NCBI GenBank assembly: GCA_905181815.1 | Contig: CAJIZA010000001.1 | Span: 372,001-436,000 of the forward strand | DNA length: 64,000 nt | Source: an uncultured Planktomarina sp. | Lineage (GTDB): Bacteria > Pseudomonadota > Alphaproteobacteria > Rhodobacterales > Rhodobacteraceae | Direction: 5' to 3' | Shown: positions 7,687-18,102 of the stretch, in pieces | Numbering within the stretch: position 1 is the first letter of the stretch | Layout: each line of letters opens with the position of its first letter | Translations under genes and position numbers: made by a program | Notes under the pieces: model-generated | Seen by the model: the letters and a program-made list of their open reading frames with translations, nothing else | What the model was told of the DNA's origin: nothing | Database searches by the model: none

Positions 7687-10123
7687 TGCCAGTCGCACCA
7701 GCACGGGCCAAAGTTTCATCCAATGTCATGGGCACATATTCCCCCCGGCGCCATAATTTGCCAAGACTGTCGTAATGCCGTGACAATGGATGCCCGCTTT
7801 GCCCGGTTGAAATAATAAAAACAGAACTGTCAGGATCGGCAAAATCATAGACCCCACGATAGGCACCTGCATGGGCGTTAAGATACGGATTTGGCCCGGT
7901 ACCGATGGTTTTGCCGCGTTGGAGGGTATGGTCTCCTCCAGAGGTTGATTGTCGAATGTTTACGAACCACCTCAAGATTGGGATATCGCCTAAAACTGGA
8001 TGATCATGGGTGGCTTGATGCGCCTCGCCCCAACGCAGAGCAGTGATTTCGCTGCCATAGGTCTCGACCAATTCGGCAAGGGCATCATCCAAAGCCAAAC
8101 GAGACATCTCAGCGCAGCTCTCTACCCTGCGCGATTGCACCACGTCACACCAAATGTTGGCCTCTGACACATCGCGGAACACCCGCTCAATGAAGAGCGG
8201 CTCCACATGGGTGAAGGCCTCATGCAACGCTCCAAGCTCATCCACTATGAGGCGCTTTTGCAAGGCCCGGAGCCACGCGGCATAGATCAAAGGCTCTGGC
8301 AGATGTTCATTCATCTCACCATTCCAATTGGCCAAAAGATCTAAGGCTGTTTGACGTCTCCCGGCCTTGCTGTCTGCTGACACGGCTTCTGATTGATACC
8401 AAAGCTCTCCGCCGATGAGCGGCAGTAGTGTGCGCGCGGCGGGCGACACACTGTCCAATTGCGCTTCGATGAAACTGTCGCGGGTGTGGGCCTCTCGGGT
8501 TTGTAGCAGGCGCGTCATACGCTGAACCCTTTGACTGTCTCCCCAGTCAAAGCTTATGTGTTCGGGAAAGCTACGGTCAATGTATTTATTGTTGGTATGC
8601 CCCAAAATGCCACTGATGGGGTTGAGAAAAACGGGATTTATGGATGGATCAAACACGCCCTGCCAGCGGTTTTGCACCAGCCAGCCGGCGCTTGGCAGGC
8701 GCCCTTTTGATTGGTGGCGCGGATCGCGTTTGGGTAAGTCGCCGATGGTGCGCATGGCAATCTGTTTGGAATCTGCCAGCGTGAGTACCTGACTGGGGGC
8801 CACAAAACCGCGCGAAGCATCCAAGCCTTCTTGCACTGATTGTGCAGCCATCAGATCAAAGCCCGCCTCAACGGATGTGTCCTGGCTCGATAGAAGTGTC
8901 CAAGCCACCGAAGTGACATGACCGGCCGGGGTCACAGCAGCTAGGTTTGAGTGGCTGCCGGGCAAAACCGGGCCATTATCGGTCCTAAACATCTCCAACG
9001 TAACGGGTGATTTATCTTTAATCCGAACAATACTTTGTTTTTCAACAAAGGGCTTGTATCCCTCCGGTGTTAGATACTCGCTCGAATCCAGCGGGTTAAG
9101 TTTTTCGATGTAAACATCTGTATCATCAAGATTTGAGCTAGTTAATCCCCAGCCAAGCTTTGCTGAGCGTCCAACCAAAACCAGCGGAAGGCCGGGAATG
9201 GTGCCGCCAATGACGTCACCTGTGGTGAGCTGTAAGCGCGCCAGATACCAAATAGAGGGCGCGGTCAGTTCGAGATGTGGATCATTGGCCAGAAGCGCGC
9301 CACGTGTCGCACTGCGTCCGGGCAAGGCGGCCCATGCATTCGATGCCCCCGCAAGGGCTATGGATTTGAACGGTGAGAGGGCTGAGCGCCGCCTTTCAGC
9401 TGAGGCTCTGTTAGGTGGGATATCTGGGAAAAAGCGCTTAAAATCAATAGTATAAACTTGGCTATTGCCCGGCACATCGGGCAGTAAATCCTTGATCCTA
9501 TCATCATCTAGAATGAGAGACGCCCGCGCACGCAGCACTTCTTGTTGCAGATGATTGGAGAGCTGAAGCCCCATGAGCTTGACGATCGCCAGGCTATCGG
9601 CTGCGGTCCACGGGGATATCGCGTTGGAAAAAAGAAAAAACTCAGGCGCACCACGCCCAAGCGCTCCATCGTTTATCTCAAGGAGCCGTGCATTCACCCC
9701 AAGAGCATAGGCATTCAGTTTGGCAAGCGTATCAGGCCGAAGGGCAGACAGCGATTGGCGGGCGGCACCATAGATCGCTAACCGGCGCACAATCATATCG
9801 ATAGGCAGGGTGGCCTCGCCAAAAAGTTCTGAGAGCCGCCCCTGCGCCGTGCGGCGCAGCATTGTCATTTGCCAAAGACGATCCTGGGCATGGGTATAGC
9901 CCAGGGCAAACAGCGTATCGTGGTCATTATTACCAAAAATATGCGGCACATTGGCCGTATCCCGAACAATTTCCACTGGGGCGATAAGCTGCTCGAATTG
10001 CACAGTTTTGGTGTACTCAGGAAGAGATCTTGACAAGACATACCAGCTGAAAGCAAAAAACAGGGCTCCAATGACAGCCAAGCCAAGAACGAGACGCATA
10101 AGCCATATAAAAATGCGATCCAT
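7646..10123 (-). CDS. Penicillin-acylase-family Ntn-hydrolase
   Basis: 825-residue member of the penicillin amidase (peptidase S45) family, which cleaves amide bonds of acylated compounds including acyl-homoserine lactones; the substrate cannot be told from sequence. An N-terminal hydrophobic helix (about residues 5-28) anchors or exports it. The self-processing site is at Ser261 in GASNAWAALPG: in this family that serine becomes the N-terminus of the beta chain and is the nucleophile. Just after it comes LLANDPHL, the usual landmark. Length fits a single pro-protein of alpha chain, spacer and beta chain. It converges on hflX with a 41-base overlap. No strong ribosome site is seen before the ATG. 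Confidence 0.9.
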   Translation of the reverse strand: MDRIFIWLMRLVLGLAVIGALFFAFSWYVLSRSLPEYTKTVQFEQLIAPVEIVRDTANVPHIFGNNDHDTLFALGYTHAQDRLWQMTMLRRTAQGRLSELFGEATLPIDMIVRRLAIYGAARQSLSALRPDTLAKLNAYALGVNARLLEINDGALGRGAPEFFLFSNAISPWTAADSLAIVKLMGLQLSNHLQQEVLRARASLILDDDRIKDLLPDVPGNSQVYTIDFKRFFPDIPPNRASAERRRSALSPFKSIALAGASNAWAALPGRSATRGALLANDPHLELTAPSIWYLARLQLTTGDVIGGTIPGLPLVLVGRSAKLGWGLTSSNLDDTDVYIEKLNPLDSSEYLTPEGYKPFVEKQSIVRIKDKSPVTLEMFRTDNGPVLPGSHSNLAAVTPAGHVTSVAWTLLSSQDTSVEAGFDLMAAQSVQEGLDASRGFVAPSQVLTLADSKQIAMRTIGDLPKRDPRHQSKGRLPSAGWLVQNRWQGVFDPSINPVFLNPISGILGHTNNKYIDRSFPEHISFDWGDSQRVQRMTRLLQTREAHTRDSFIEAQLDSVSPAARTLLPLIGGELWYQSEAVSADSKAGRRQTALDLLANWNGEMNEHLPEPLIYAAWLRALQKRLIVDELGALHEAFTHVEPLFIERVFRDVSEANIWCDVVQSRRVESCAEMSRLALDDALAELVETYGSEITALRWGEAHQATHDHPVLGDIPILRWFVNIRQSTSGGDHTLQRGKTIGTGPNPYLNAHAGAYRGVYDFADPDSSVFIISTGQSGHPLSRHYDSLGKLWRRGEYVPMTLDETLARAGATGITTLIPILDQTDR

Positions 10124-10193
10124 TAGTTACTTTCACTGGCAGATAGGCACATTGCCCTACATTTCGGCCTCTATTTTACTTAAAAATAGCTTC

Positions 10194-10751
10194 TTACGGG
10201 ATGATCCTTCTGTATTTTGTACCTTCGATCGTAGCGCCAAGGCGCAGGCCAGCCTGTGCAAAGACCACAGCAATAACGGGATTAAACGTGGTGGTGGTGT
10301 CAGCAGCGAAGGAGTCGCCTTGATCGCGGTAGGCATATTCAACATTTGCTCCAGCCACCCAGCCCGGAGACAATCTAAACCCAGCCAATGCGTCATCTGT
10401 CATGAAAAATAGCACATGCGAATATTGCTGCGCACCAAATTGCAACCCAGCGCTGGCCCCTGCGGCAGAGTAGTAATCGACGTTATAACCTCCAACCCGC
10501 AGCGCACCGCGCCCAAAACTGCCGCCCAAGCCTAAACCTGCTTCGGTAATCAGAGGCATAACCAACATGCCGCTGGCGTTTTTGGCCAATTGTTGGGTGC
10601 CGGGGTAGGTGTCAAACATGACCTGTAAGCTTGACTCAACGGCCGCATCCATTTGCGGTACCTTATTAGATCCAATCGCATTGGAACAGGCCGCTGTACC
10701 GCCAACGGCAAGAAGGCCAAGTGAGAAATTTCGTCGTGTTGTCTGTGTCAT
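10194..10751 (-). CDS. SYLF/YSC84-domain lipoprotein
   Basis: 185-residue exported protein whose C-terminal two thirds match the SYLF (YSC84, Ysc84 actin-binding-like) domain, seen in segments such as LAKNASGMLVMPLITEAGLGLGGSFGRGALRV and YSAAGASAGLQFGAQ; bacterial members are thought to bind lipid. I prefer the start at 10751 over a possible ATG at 10796 because GGAG lies 6 bases upstream, and because the protein then opens with a signal reading TTRRNFSLGLLAVGGTAACS. That combines a twin-arginine-like pair with a lipobox-like AAC, so it is probably a membrane-anchored lipoprotein. Function in the cell is unknown. Confidence 0.85.
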   Translation of the reverse strand: MTQTTRRNFSLGLLAVGGTAACSNAIGSNKVPQMDAAVESSLQVMFDTYPGTQQLAKNASGMLVMPLITEAGLGLGGSFGRGALRVGGYNVDYYSAAGASAGLQFGAQQYSHVLFFMTDDALAGFRLSPGWVAGANVEYAYRDQGDSFAADTTTTFNPVIAVVFAQAGLRLGATIEGTKYRRIIP

Positions 10752-10838
10752 GGGTGCTCCGCCTATATCCGTCCGATTTATCGGATCTTCATTCAATTTT
10801 ATACCATTTCCCGATGCCTGTCACTAGGTAGTCCAGGT

Positions 10839-11849
10839 TCAATTCGCGCCGTTTAAGATTTCAGCAACCTCTGGCGCAAAATAAGTCAAAACGCCGTCAC
10901 ATCCGGCCCGTTTAAAGGCCATTAGGCTCTCAAGCATTACCCGGCGCCCATCAAGCCAGCCCTTTTGCGCCGCCGCTTGCAACATCGCATATTCTCCAGA
11001 TACCTGATAGGCGAAAATTGGAACGCCAAATTCGCTCTTCGCCCGGTGGCAAATATCCAAATAGGGCATGCCCGGTTTGACCATGACCATATCCGCCCCT
11101 TCAGACAAATCCCGCGCGATCATGCGCAATGCTTCGTCGCTGTTGGCCGGATCTATTTGGTAGGTGTTTTTGTCGCCCGTGAGCGCACCCGAGGCCCCAA
11201 CCGCATCGCGGAAAGGCCCATAAAAAGCTGAAGAGAACTTGGCAGAATAGCTCAAAATGCTGACGTTCTGGAACGAATTTTGCTCTAACATTGCCCGCAA
11301 GGCGCCAATGCGCCCATCCATCATATCGGACGGCCCCAGAATATCTGCACCCGACTGGGCCTGTGCCTCGCCCATTTTGACCAGAGCGGCCAAGGTTTCG
11401 TCGTTAATAATCTCGCCGTCCCGCACGATGCCATCGTGGCCGTTTATATTATACGGATCTAACGCAATATCTGTCATGACCATGACGTCAGGAACGGCAT
11501 CTTTAATCGCTCGAATGGCACGGTTAGACAGGTTGTCTGGATTCCACGCCTCTTCGCAACCTTCGGTTTTTAAAATTAAATCGGTATAAGGGAAAATGCA
11601 AATTGCAGGAATGCCGAGCATACGGGCGGTCGCCGCCAAAGCGGGCAACCGATCAATGGTGTGGCGACTGACACCAGGCATGGAGCTCACGGGTTCACTG
11701 GTATCTTCTCCAGCCATAACAAAGATGGGCCAAATCAAATCGGCGGGGCTGAGATGTGTTTCGCGCACCATCGACCGCAGCGCAGGATAAGCACGCAGTC
11801 GCCGGGGACGCAGGGCAGGAAAGGGGGCTTGGGTTTGAAAACGCGCCAT
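10839..11849 (-). CDS. hemB: Delta-aminolevulinic acid dehydratase (porphobilinogen synthase)
   Basis: Condenses two 5-aminolevulinate molecules to porphobilinogen, the second common step of haem, chlorophyll and B12 synthesis. 336 residues. The two active-site lysines are in ILSYSAKFSSAFYGPFR and MVKPGMPYLD. The metal segment reads DIALDPYNINGHDG (about 127-140) rather than the cysteine-rich zinc site of E. coli or animals, so this is the alphaproteobacterial magnesium/potassium type known from Rhodobacter capsulatus. Transcribed away from the membrane protein at 11947. Confidence 0.96.
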   Translation of the reverse strand: MARFQTQAPFPALRPRRLRAYPALRSMVRETHLSPADLIWPIFVMAGEDTSEPVSSMPGVSRHTIDRLPALAATARMLGIPAICIFPYTDLILKTEGCEEAWNPDNLSNRAIRAIKDAVPDVMVMTDIALDPYNINGHDGIVRDGEIINDETLAALVKMGEAQAQSGADILGPSDMMDGRIGALRAMLEQNSFQNVSILSYSAKFSSAFYGPFRDAVGASGALTGDKNTYQIDPANSDEALRMIARDLSEGADMVMVKPGMPYLDICHRAKSEFGVPIFAYQVSGEYAMLQAAAQKGWLDGRRVMLESLMAFKRAGCDGVLTYFAPEVAEILNGAN

Positions 11850-11946
11850 GACTGGAACCTCATTTACATAGATAGTTTGGGTTTTCTTCTGATCGGCTTA
11901 GGTGTAGCAGAGAAAAAATGCAAATTCCAAATTCAAGTGACCCTTA

Positions 11947-12429
11947 ATGAGCCTCTTTGATCTTCTCTCTTGGGATGCCTTTGGCAGCGGATGGTTTTGG
12001 TCCCTTATCGTGGTACAATGGGTTTGGCATGGCGTTCAAGTCCTCGGGGTGCCTGTTGATTGCCTTCAATCCAAAGACAGGGGGCAGCTTTCTAAGATCG
12101 TAAAGTGGCGCGCCCAACGGCGGCTTTTGGCGGCCCGTCAAGCGCCGCTCGCTATCGTTGCAGCCATCTCATTTTTAGTATCGGTGCTATTCATATTGGG
12201 GTTTGTCTACCACATCGAGCTCTGCGCTGCGGCAAGTCTTTTGATCGTCCCAGAATTGGTAATTTTCCGCCTCGGTTATCGCACGGCGGAGACTATCAGC
12301 GCCAAACGTCAGGGGCTTGAGACGTCCATCAAAGATTTAAAAAATCTGCATCTTAAAATTTATGCCACAGGCGCCACGGCTATTTTCTTCGCCGGGATAT
12401 TTGGCTACGGGTTCGAGGCTTTGACATAA
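11947..12429 (+). CDS. Conserved hypothetical membrane protein
   Basis: 160 residues with four likely membrane helices: about 15-35 (FWSLIVVQWVWHGVQVLG), 67-88, 90-110 and 140-156. A positively charged loop lies between the first and second (KWRAQRRLLAARQ). It opens with a WFWSLIVVQWVWHGVQVLGVPVD block resembling a family of small Roseobacter membrane proteins sometimes labelled as a SufBCD component, but I cannot confirm this and it sits far from the suf genes here. It ends 29 bases before mfd and may be co-transcribed with it. Function unknown. Confidence 0.7.
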   Translation: MSLFDLLSWDAFGSGWFWSLIVVQWVWHGVQVLGVPVDCLQSKDRGQLSKIVKWRAQRRLLAARQAPLAIVAAISFLVSVLFILGFVYHIELCAAASLLIVPELVIFRLGYRTAETISAKRQGLETSIKDLKNLHLKIYATGATAIFFAGIFGYGFEALT

Positions 12430-12458
12430 TGATAAGACAAAAGGTTTGACGGGCTGAT

Positions 12459-15400
12459 ATGATACCTAACCACATCTTAATGAGCGGCGCCCCCGAAGGC
12501 TTTGATGCTACAATTGTGAACAAAGAAGCACAGGAGGGCGGGTTGATCCATGTCGCGCGCGATGCTCATCGTCTGCAGGCGATGTGGGCCGCTTTGGACT
12601 TTTTTGCGCCTGAGCTGCCAGTCTTTCATTTTCCCGCTTGGGACTGCCTGCCTTTTGACCGCGTATCGCCAAATGCCGATATCAGTGCCCAGCGCATGTC
12701 GAGCCTGGCGAGCTTTCTTGCCCAAATGCCAAAGTCCTATGTTGTCTTGACCACGCTTTCGGCCGCCAGCCAGCGCGTGCCTGCGCGATCGACAGTTGAA
12801 TCGGCGGTCTTTCGCGCTTCTGTCCAAAGCCGAGTGGACGAACAAGCCCTACGCGAGTTTCTGGTGCGTATGGGGTTCGCGCAGACGCCAACCGTGATGG
12901 AAGCGGGCGATTATTCGATCCGGGGGGGCATTATCGATATTTTCCCACCCAGCCTGTCAGAGCCAATCCGTCTGGATTTTTTTGGAGATACGCTTGACGG
13001 TATTCGCCAATTTGATCCCGCGACGCAACGCACAGTGAAATCGCTTGAGACGATTGAATTGTCCCCCGTCTCGGAAGTGATTCTAGATGAGGCCTCGATC
13101 CGTCGATTTCGGCAAAACTACCGAACTGAATTTGGCGCCGCGGGCACGGATGATCCGCTCTATGAGGCCATTTCAGCCGGACGAAAACATCAAGGGGCGG
13201 AGCATTGGTTGCCGTTCTTCCACCAACAAATGGACACGCTGTTTGACTATTTGCCCGATGCGACGGTTATTCTAGACGATCAAGCGATCCCAGCGCGCTT
13301 GGCTCGTTGGGACACCATCGCAGATCAATATGATGCGCGCAAAACTGCGTTCACCCAAAAGGGGCGGTTGGATACGGTCTACAAACCCGCACCGCCGGAA
13401 TTGCTGTATCTGAATGATGCTGCCTGGCAGGAGGCGTTGGCTGGGCGGCGGCAGGTGGCACTGTCGGTTCTGCCACAACCGACTGGGTTAAATGTGCTAG
13501 ATGTGGGTGCGCGTCTTGGCCGCAATTTCGCGCCTGAGCGTCAAAACGAGGCACTGAGCCTTTTTGGTGCGGTATCTGACCATATCAAGAACAAGCGCGC
13601 AGCAAAGCCTGTGGTGATTACTTCCTTTTCGACGGGTGCCAGAGAGAGATTGTCGGGCCTATTGAAAGACGAGGGGCATGGGGAGCTGATTGAAATCAGA
13701 AATATCAAAGGCCTGCGTGGCGTGGGTACATATCTAGCAGTCTCACCGCTGGAACATGGCTTTGAGACCGATGATCTCGTGGTGATCTCTGAGCAGGATA
13801 TTCTGGGTGATCGTTTGGTGCGCAGCACGAAAAAGCGGAAACGGGCCGACAATTTCCTCACCGAAACCCAAAGTTTGAGCCCGGGCGATTTGGTGGTCCA
13901 CATGGATCACGGGGTGGGACGGTTCAAAGCTCTGGAGATTATCAGCGCGGCGGGTGCCGATCATGAATGTCTGCTGCTCGAATATTCTGAAAACTCCAAA
14001 CTCTATTTGCCTGTTGAAAACATTGAACTTTTGTCGCGTTATGGCCAAGACGAAGGCCTTTTGGATCGTTTGGGTGGTGGCGCTTGGCAAGCAAAAAAAG
14101 CACGCCTCAAAGAACGCATCCGCGAAATGGCGGAAAAGCTCATTCGTGTGGCGGCCGAACGTGCGCTGCGCAAAGCGCCGCTCGTAGATCCACCTTTGGG
14201 CATGTGGGACAGTTTTTGCGCGCGTTTTCCTTATCAAGAAACCGACGATCAATTGAACGCTATTTCTGACGTGATTGAAGATCTCGGCACGGGCCAACCC
14301 ATGGATCGATTAATTTGTGGAGATGTAGGGTTTGGCAAAACCGAAGTTGCGATGCGGGCGGCATTTGTGGCTGCCTGTAATGGTTTGCAGGTGGCCGTGG
14401 TCGCGCCGACCACGCTTCTAGCGCGGCAACATGCTAAAAGCTTCGCCGAGCGGTTCCGAGGCTTTCCGCTCGAGATCCGGCAACTGTCCCGTTTTGTCTC
14501 GGTCAAAGAGGCCAATGACACCCGCGACGGGCTTGCACGCGGCACGGTAGACATTGTAATCGGAACGCATGCGGTGCTCTCAGATCAGGTACGATTCAAA
14601 AACCTTGGGCTCTTGGTCATTGATGAGGAACAGCGCTTCGGCGTGGGGCATAAGGAAAAGCTCAAGCAATTGCGCTCTGACGTGCATGTGCTCACGCTGA
14701 CGGCCACACCGATCCCTCGGACCTTGCAATTGTCTTTGACCGGTGTGCGAGATTTGTCAATCATAGGCACACCACCCATCGATCGGTTGGCCATTCGGAC
14801 CTATGTCAGTGAGTTTGATACCATCACCCTTAGAGAGGCGCTATTGCGCGAGCACTATCGCGGCGGGCAAAGCTTTTTTGTTGTACCGCGCATCCAGGAC
14901 ATCCCCGATATAGAGGCATTTTTGCGCGAGCATGTGCCAGAAGTCTCGGTCGTGGTGGGGCACGGACAGATGCCAGCGGGTGAATTAGACGATAAAATGA
15001 ATGCATTTTACGATGGCAAATATGATGTGCTTTTGGCCACAACCATCGTGGAATCTGGTCTTGATATTCCGACAGCCAATACGATGATTATTTACCGCGC
15101 AGACATGTTCGGTCTGTCACAACTCTATCAAATCCGTGGCAGGGTCGGGCGCTCCAAAACGCGCGCCTTTGCCTATTTGACCACCAAACCCCGCGCCAAA
15201 CTCACGCCAACCGCCGAAAAACGCCTGCGCGTCTTAGGGTCTCTGGATTCTTTGGGGGCGGGGTTCACCCTCGCCAGCCAAGATTTGGACATTCGCGGCG
15301 CTGGCAATCTTTTGGGCGAAGAGCAATCGGGTCAAATGCGGGACGTGGGCTATGAGCTCTATCAACAAATGCTGGAAGACGCGATTGCCAAGATCAGGTC

Positions 15401-15899
15401 GGGTGAGACCGAAGCCAATCTGGATAACGACCAATGGGCGCCACAAATAAATCTTGGGGTATCAGTCCTGATCCCTGCAGCCTATGTGCCGGATCTGGAT
15501 GTGCGCTTGGGCTTGTACCGTCGATTGTCGTCTCTTGCCACAAAAGTTGAGCTGGAAGGCTTCGCAGCTGAGCTGATCGACCGTTTTGGGCCACTACCCA
15601 AGGAGGTTAATACGTTAATGCTCATCGTGCGCATTAAAGCCATGTGTCGCAAAGCGGGGATTGCCAAACTCGATGGCGGGCCAAGGGGTGCAACCATCCA
15701 GTTTCATAATGATAAATTTGCCTCACCCGGCGGTTTAGTGGCTTTCTTGGAGGATCAACGCGGTCTTGCAAAAATCCGTGACAACAAGATCGTTGTGCGC
15801 CGAGATTGGGGCCGTTCTTCCGATAAAATCAAAGGAGCCTTCACAATCGCGAAGGACCTTGCCACGCTTGTGGCCGCAGAGGCGAAGCGCAAAGCCTAG
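12459..15899 (+). CDS. mfd: Transcription-repair coupling factor Mfd
   Basis: ATP-driven translocase that removes stalled RNA polymerase from DNA lesions and recruits UvrA. 1146 residues, full length. The N-terminal part is UvrB-like, followed by the RNA-polymerase-interacting domain (GDLVVHMDHGVGRFKAL) and the RecG-like motor with Walker A GDVGFGKTE (about 620-629), Walker B VIDEEQRFGV (about 717-726), TATPIPRTLQ and the QIRGRVGRS arginine-finger region. A C-terminal TRCF domain ends the protein. Its last 4 bases overlap the convergent FrnE-like gene. Confidence 0.97.
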   Translation: MIPNHILMSGAPEGFDATIVNKEAQEGGLIHVARDAHRLQAMWAALDFFAPELPVFHFPAWDCLPFDRVSPNADISAQRMSSLASFLAQMPKSYVVLTTLSAASQRVPARSTVESAVFRASVQSRVDEQALREFLVRMGFAQTPTVMEAGDYSIRGGIIDIFPPSLSEPIRLDFFGDTLDGIRQFDPATQRTVKSLETIELSPVSEVILDEASIRRFRQNYRTEFGAAGTDDPLYEAISAGRKHQGAEHWLPFFHQQMDTLFDYLPDATVILDDQAIPARLARWDTIADQYDARKTAFTQKGRLDTVYKPAPPELLYLNDAAWQEALAGRRQVALSVLPQPTGLNVLDVGARLGRNFAPERQNEALSLFGAVSDHIKNKRAAKPVVITSFSTGARERLSGLLKDEGHGELIEIRNIKGLRGVGTYLAVSPLEHGFETDDLVVISEQDILGDRLVRSTKKRKRADNFLTETQSLSPGDLVVHMDHGVGRFKALEIISAAGADHECLLLEYSENSKLYLPVENIELLSRYGQDEGLLDRLGGGAWQAKKARLKERIREMAEKLIRVAAERALRKAPLVDPPLGMWDSFCARFPYQETDDQLNAISDVIEDLGTGQPMDRLICGDVGFGKTEVAMRAAFVAACNGLQVAVVAPTTLLARQHAKSFAERFRGFPLEIRQLSRFVSVKEANDTRDGLARGTVDIVIGTHAVLSDQVRFKNLGLLVIDEEQRFGVGHKEKLKQLRSDVHVLTLTATPIPRTLQLSLTGVRDLSIIGTPPIDRLAIRTYVSEFDTITLREALLREHYRGGQSFFVVPRIQDIPDIEAFLREHVPEVSVVVGHGQMPAGELDDKMNAFYDGKYDVLLATTIVESGLDIPTANTMIIYRADMFGLSQLYQIRGRVGRSKTRAFAYLTTKPRAKLTPTAEKRLRVLGSLDSLGAGFTLASQDLDIRGAGNLLGEEQSGQMRDVGYELYQQMLEDAIAKIRSGETEANLDNDQWAPQINLGVSVLIPAAYVPDLDVRLGLYRRLSSLATKVELEGFAAELIDRFGPLPKEVNTLMLIVRIKAMCRKAGIAKLDGGPRGATIQFHNDKFASPGGLVAFLEDQRGLAKIRDNKIVVRRDWGRSSDKIKGAFTIAKDLATLVAAEAKRKA

Positions 15900-16537
15900 G
15901 TTTCGGCCAATTGCCCCTGCAGCTCCAAAATGATTGACGACCAGACCTCTGGCGGTTGCGCACCTGGTACCGCGTGTTGATTGGCAATAATGAATGTCGG
16001 CACAGCCGTGACGCCCATTTTTCGACTATGGGTATCGCGCTCATGGATCATCGCGCAGTCGGCATCACTGGCTAAAAGCCGGGCGATGACATCACGCTCA
16101 AGGCCAATCACCTCGGCAATGTCGCACAAAGCCTCGTGGTTGCCGATGTCGATACCCATACAAAAATAGGCTTGAAACAGCGCATCCACCACCGCATTTT
16201 GCTTTTCCTCCAACCCAGCCCAATGAATGAGACGATGGGCATCGATGGTATTGGGCGTGCGCTTCATGGCAGCAAAATCAATGGGCAGCCCCAGCGCTTG
16301 CGCGGTTTCCGCAATTTGTGAATAAATTTTGACCGCGGCCTCTTTGCCGCCAAACTTGCGCTCTAAATAGACTTGGCGGTCAATGCCCTCGGCTGGCATA
16401 TCAGGATTGAGCTGGAACGGATGCCATTCAACCTTGAAAGGATGGCATGGATGTTCAACAAGCGCTTTTTCAAGATGAGTTTTGCCAATATAGCACCAGG
16501 GGCAAATCGGATCAGACATTATATCAAGCTTAATCAT
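15896..16537 (-). CDS. DsbA/FrnE-family thioredoxin-fold oxidoreductase
   Basis: 213-residue cytoplasmic protein (no signal peptide) of the DsbA-like FrnE / 2-hydroxychromene-2-carboxylate isomerase group. The redox motif is C12-P-W-C15 in DPICPWCYIGK, and the cis-proline loop is GVTAVPTF near residue 170. It probably handles thiol-disulfide exchange; a glutathione-dependent isomerase role is possible. Its ATG overlaps the stop of the broken CoA ligase upstream as ATGA, so it was evolved as the second gene of that operon. The ligase is now a pseudogene, so it may have lost its original partner. Confidence 0.88.
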   Translation of the reverse strand: MIKLDIMSDPICPWCYIGKTHLEKALVEHPCHPFKVEWHPFQLNPDMPAEGIDRQVYLERKFGGKEAAVKIYSQIAETAQALGLPIDFAAMKRTPNTIDAHRLIHWAGLEEKQNAVVDALFQAYFCMGIDIGNHEALCDIAEVIGLERDVIARLLASDADCAMIHERDTHSRKMGVTAVPTFIIANQHAVPGAQPPEVWSSIILELQGQLAET

Positions 16538-18038
16538 AACTCAGAGTTCCATAATTGGGGCAGGGCGGCCCGGATCAATTTTCCATTTGGGTTGCGCGGC
16601 AAGGCGGGGACTTGTTGCACAATGCGTGGTTGCTTGTAGCGCGCCAAATGTCGCGCAGCCATTGCATCGACCTGCGCAAGATCACAGCGCTCCTCGACCG
16701 CAACAAAGGCGGCAATGACAAAAACATCCGGGCGCACCTCAACTTCGGTGACACCGGCCTCTTGAACACCGGGGCATGCCTCCAACACTTGCTCAATTTC
16801 CCGTGGCGCCACGCGGTAGCCGCCGGCATTGAGGATGTCCCCGCTGCGGCCAGCAAAACTAATCTGACCATCTGCATGCATCTGCCCTTGGTCGGCGGTG
16901 TGGTACCAGCCGTTTTTCAGCGGCAGGGTGATCGCCGCATCCTCAATATAGCCGAGCATCAAGCCCGGATCCCGCCCGTCGACTCGAGATGGTCCCTAGT
17001 CTGCCCACGCTCGCGCCAGGTCAGCACCGTCAAAGATGGCAATCTTGCGCCCGGGTTGCACGGCAAGATGCTCGAGGCGCAGGTGGCGTCGCCGATAGAA
17101 ACGTTGAGCATTCGGTCATGCCAAAGGCCTCGCAAATCGGGGTTTGGGTGCGTTCTTGCCAGCTTTGGCGCACAGAGCGCGGCAAGCACATCACCGGCAC
17201 TTAACCCGTGGCGCAGGTGAGACGGGCATCACAAAAGGCTCTTGTAGCAGCCGGCGGTAAATTCCAGGGGCGGCGGCGAAAGATACTCGCCTCTTCCGCC
17301 CGCATAATCTGCCACAATTCTGGCGGGCTCTTGCGTGTTGGGGATGACAGCGCTGGCCCCAATCGTCCAAGGGTCCATCAGTCCCGTTCCTAATGTGTAG
17401 GTCCAATTAAAGGCACCGGCGTGCATCATGACATCTTGCGGTGTCAAGTCATACCAGCCAGCCCACATCATCCGGCGCGCCCAAACTGCGCGATGGGCAT
17501 GCAGAACGGCGCGCGGTTGGCCTGATGTGCCCGAGGTGAATATGATGTAGCCGGGACGATTAGGATCGCCCAAGATCGGACGAGCAGGGAAAAGGTTTTG
17601 GAATTGCTGCACCTGCTGGCTGTCCAATGTAAGACCATCAAACCCGGCCAGCCCAAGCTTTGGGTCACAAATCATGGCTTTGGGCTGTGTTTTGCCGACC
17701 AGCACCATTACCTCACGGTCTGTCAAAGCGATTGAACACGGCATCGCAATCGCATCCAGCGCTGCAAGAGCCAAAAAGCAAACTGGAAAATCAACCGTAT
17801 TGCCGATGCGCAGCATAACGCGATCTCCAGCGCTAATGCCCGCTTGGCGCAGCCCTGTGGCCGCGCCAAAAACCGCCTGTACAATTTGTGCATAGGTGTA
17901 TCTGCGCGCAATACCTGCCTCGTAGACCGTCAAAGCGATCTTATGCGGCGTTTTGGTCGCGGCACTCAACACATAAGCCGCCAAATTGAAATTCTGGGGG
18001 CAGGGGACCGCAGGCGAGAGATCAATTAAGGCATCCAT
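16534..18038 (-). pseudogene. Decayed AMP-dependent acyl/aryl-CoA ligase (multiple frameshifts)
   Basis: Remains of a roughly 500-codon CoA ligase of the benzoate-CoA-ligase-like group. The first half is intact (18038 to about 17290), including the AMP-binding signature IIFTSGTSGQPRAVLH. The next piece, FAAAPGIYRRLLQEP, is in a second frame. LSAGDVLAALC, RQSWQERTQTPICEAFGMTECSTF and QPGRKIAIFDGADLARAWAD then appear in changing frames, with a TAG after AWAD. The C-terminal third (16962 to 16534) is open again, with FAGRSGDILNAGGYRV and the catalytic lysine motif NPNGKLIR. At least four frame changes fall within about 330 bases, while mfd next door is clean, which favours real decay over poor sequence. 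Confidence 0.88.
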
Positions 18039-18102
18039 TTAGCTCGGCTAGCCTGCGTTACCTCAGGTTGCAAGCCTTGTCTGGGCAGTTTATGACCAAC
18101 CC

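Noticed and set aside
16959-17406. Independent short genes inside the broken CoA ligase
   Set aside because: All pieces align in order to one CoA ligase when frames are switched, so they are fragments of a pseudogene.
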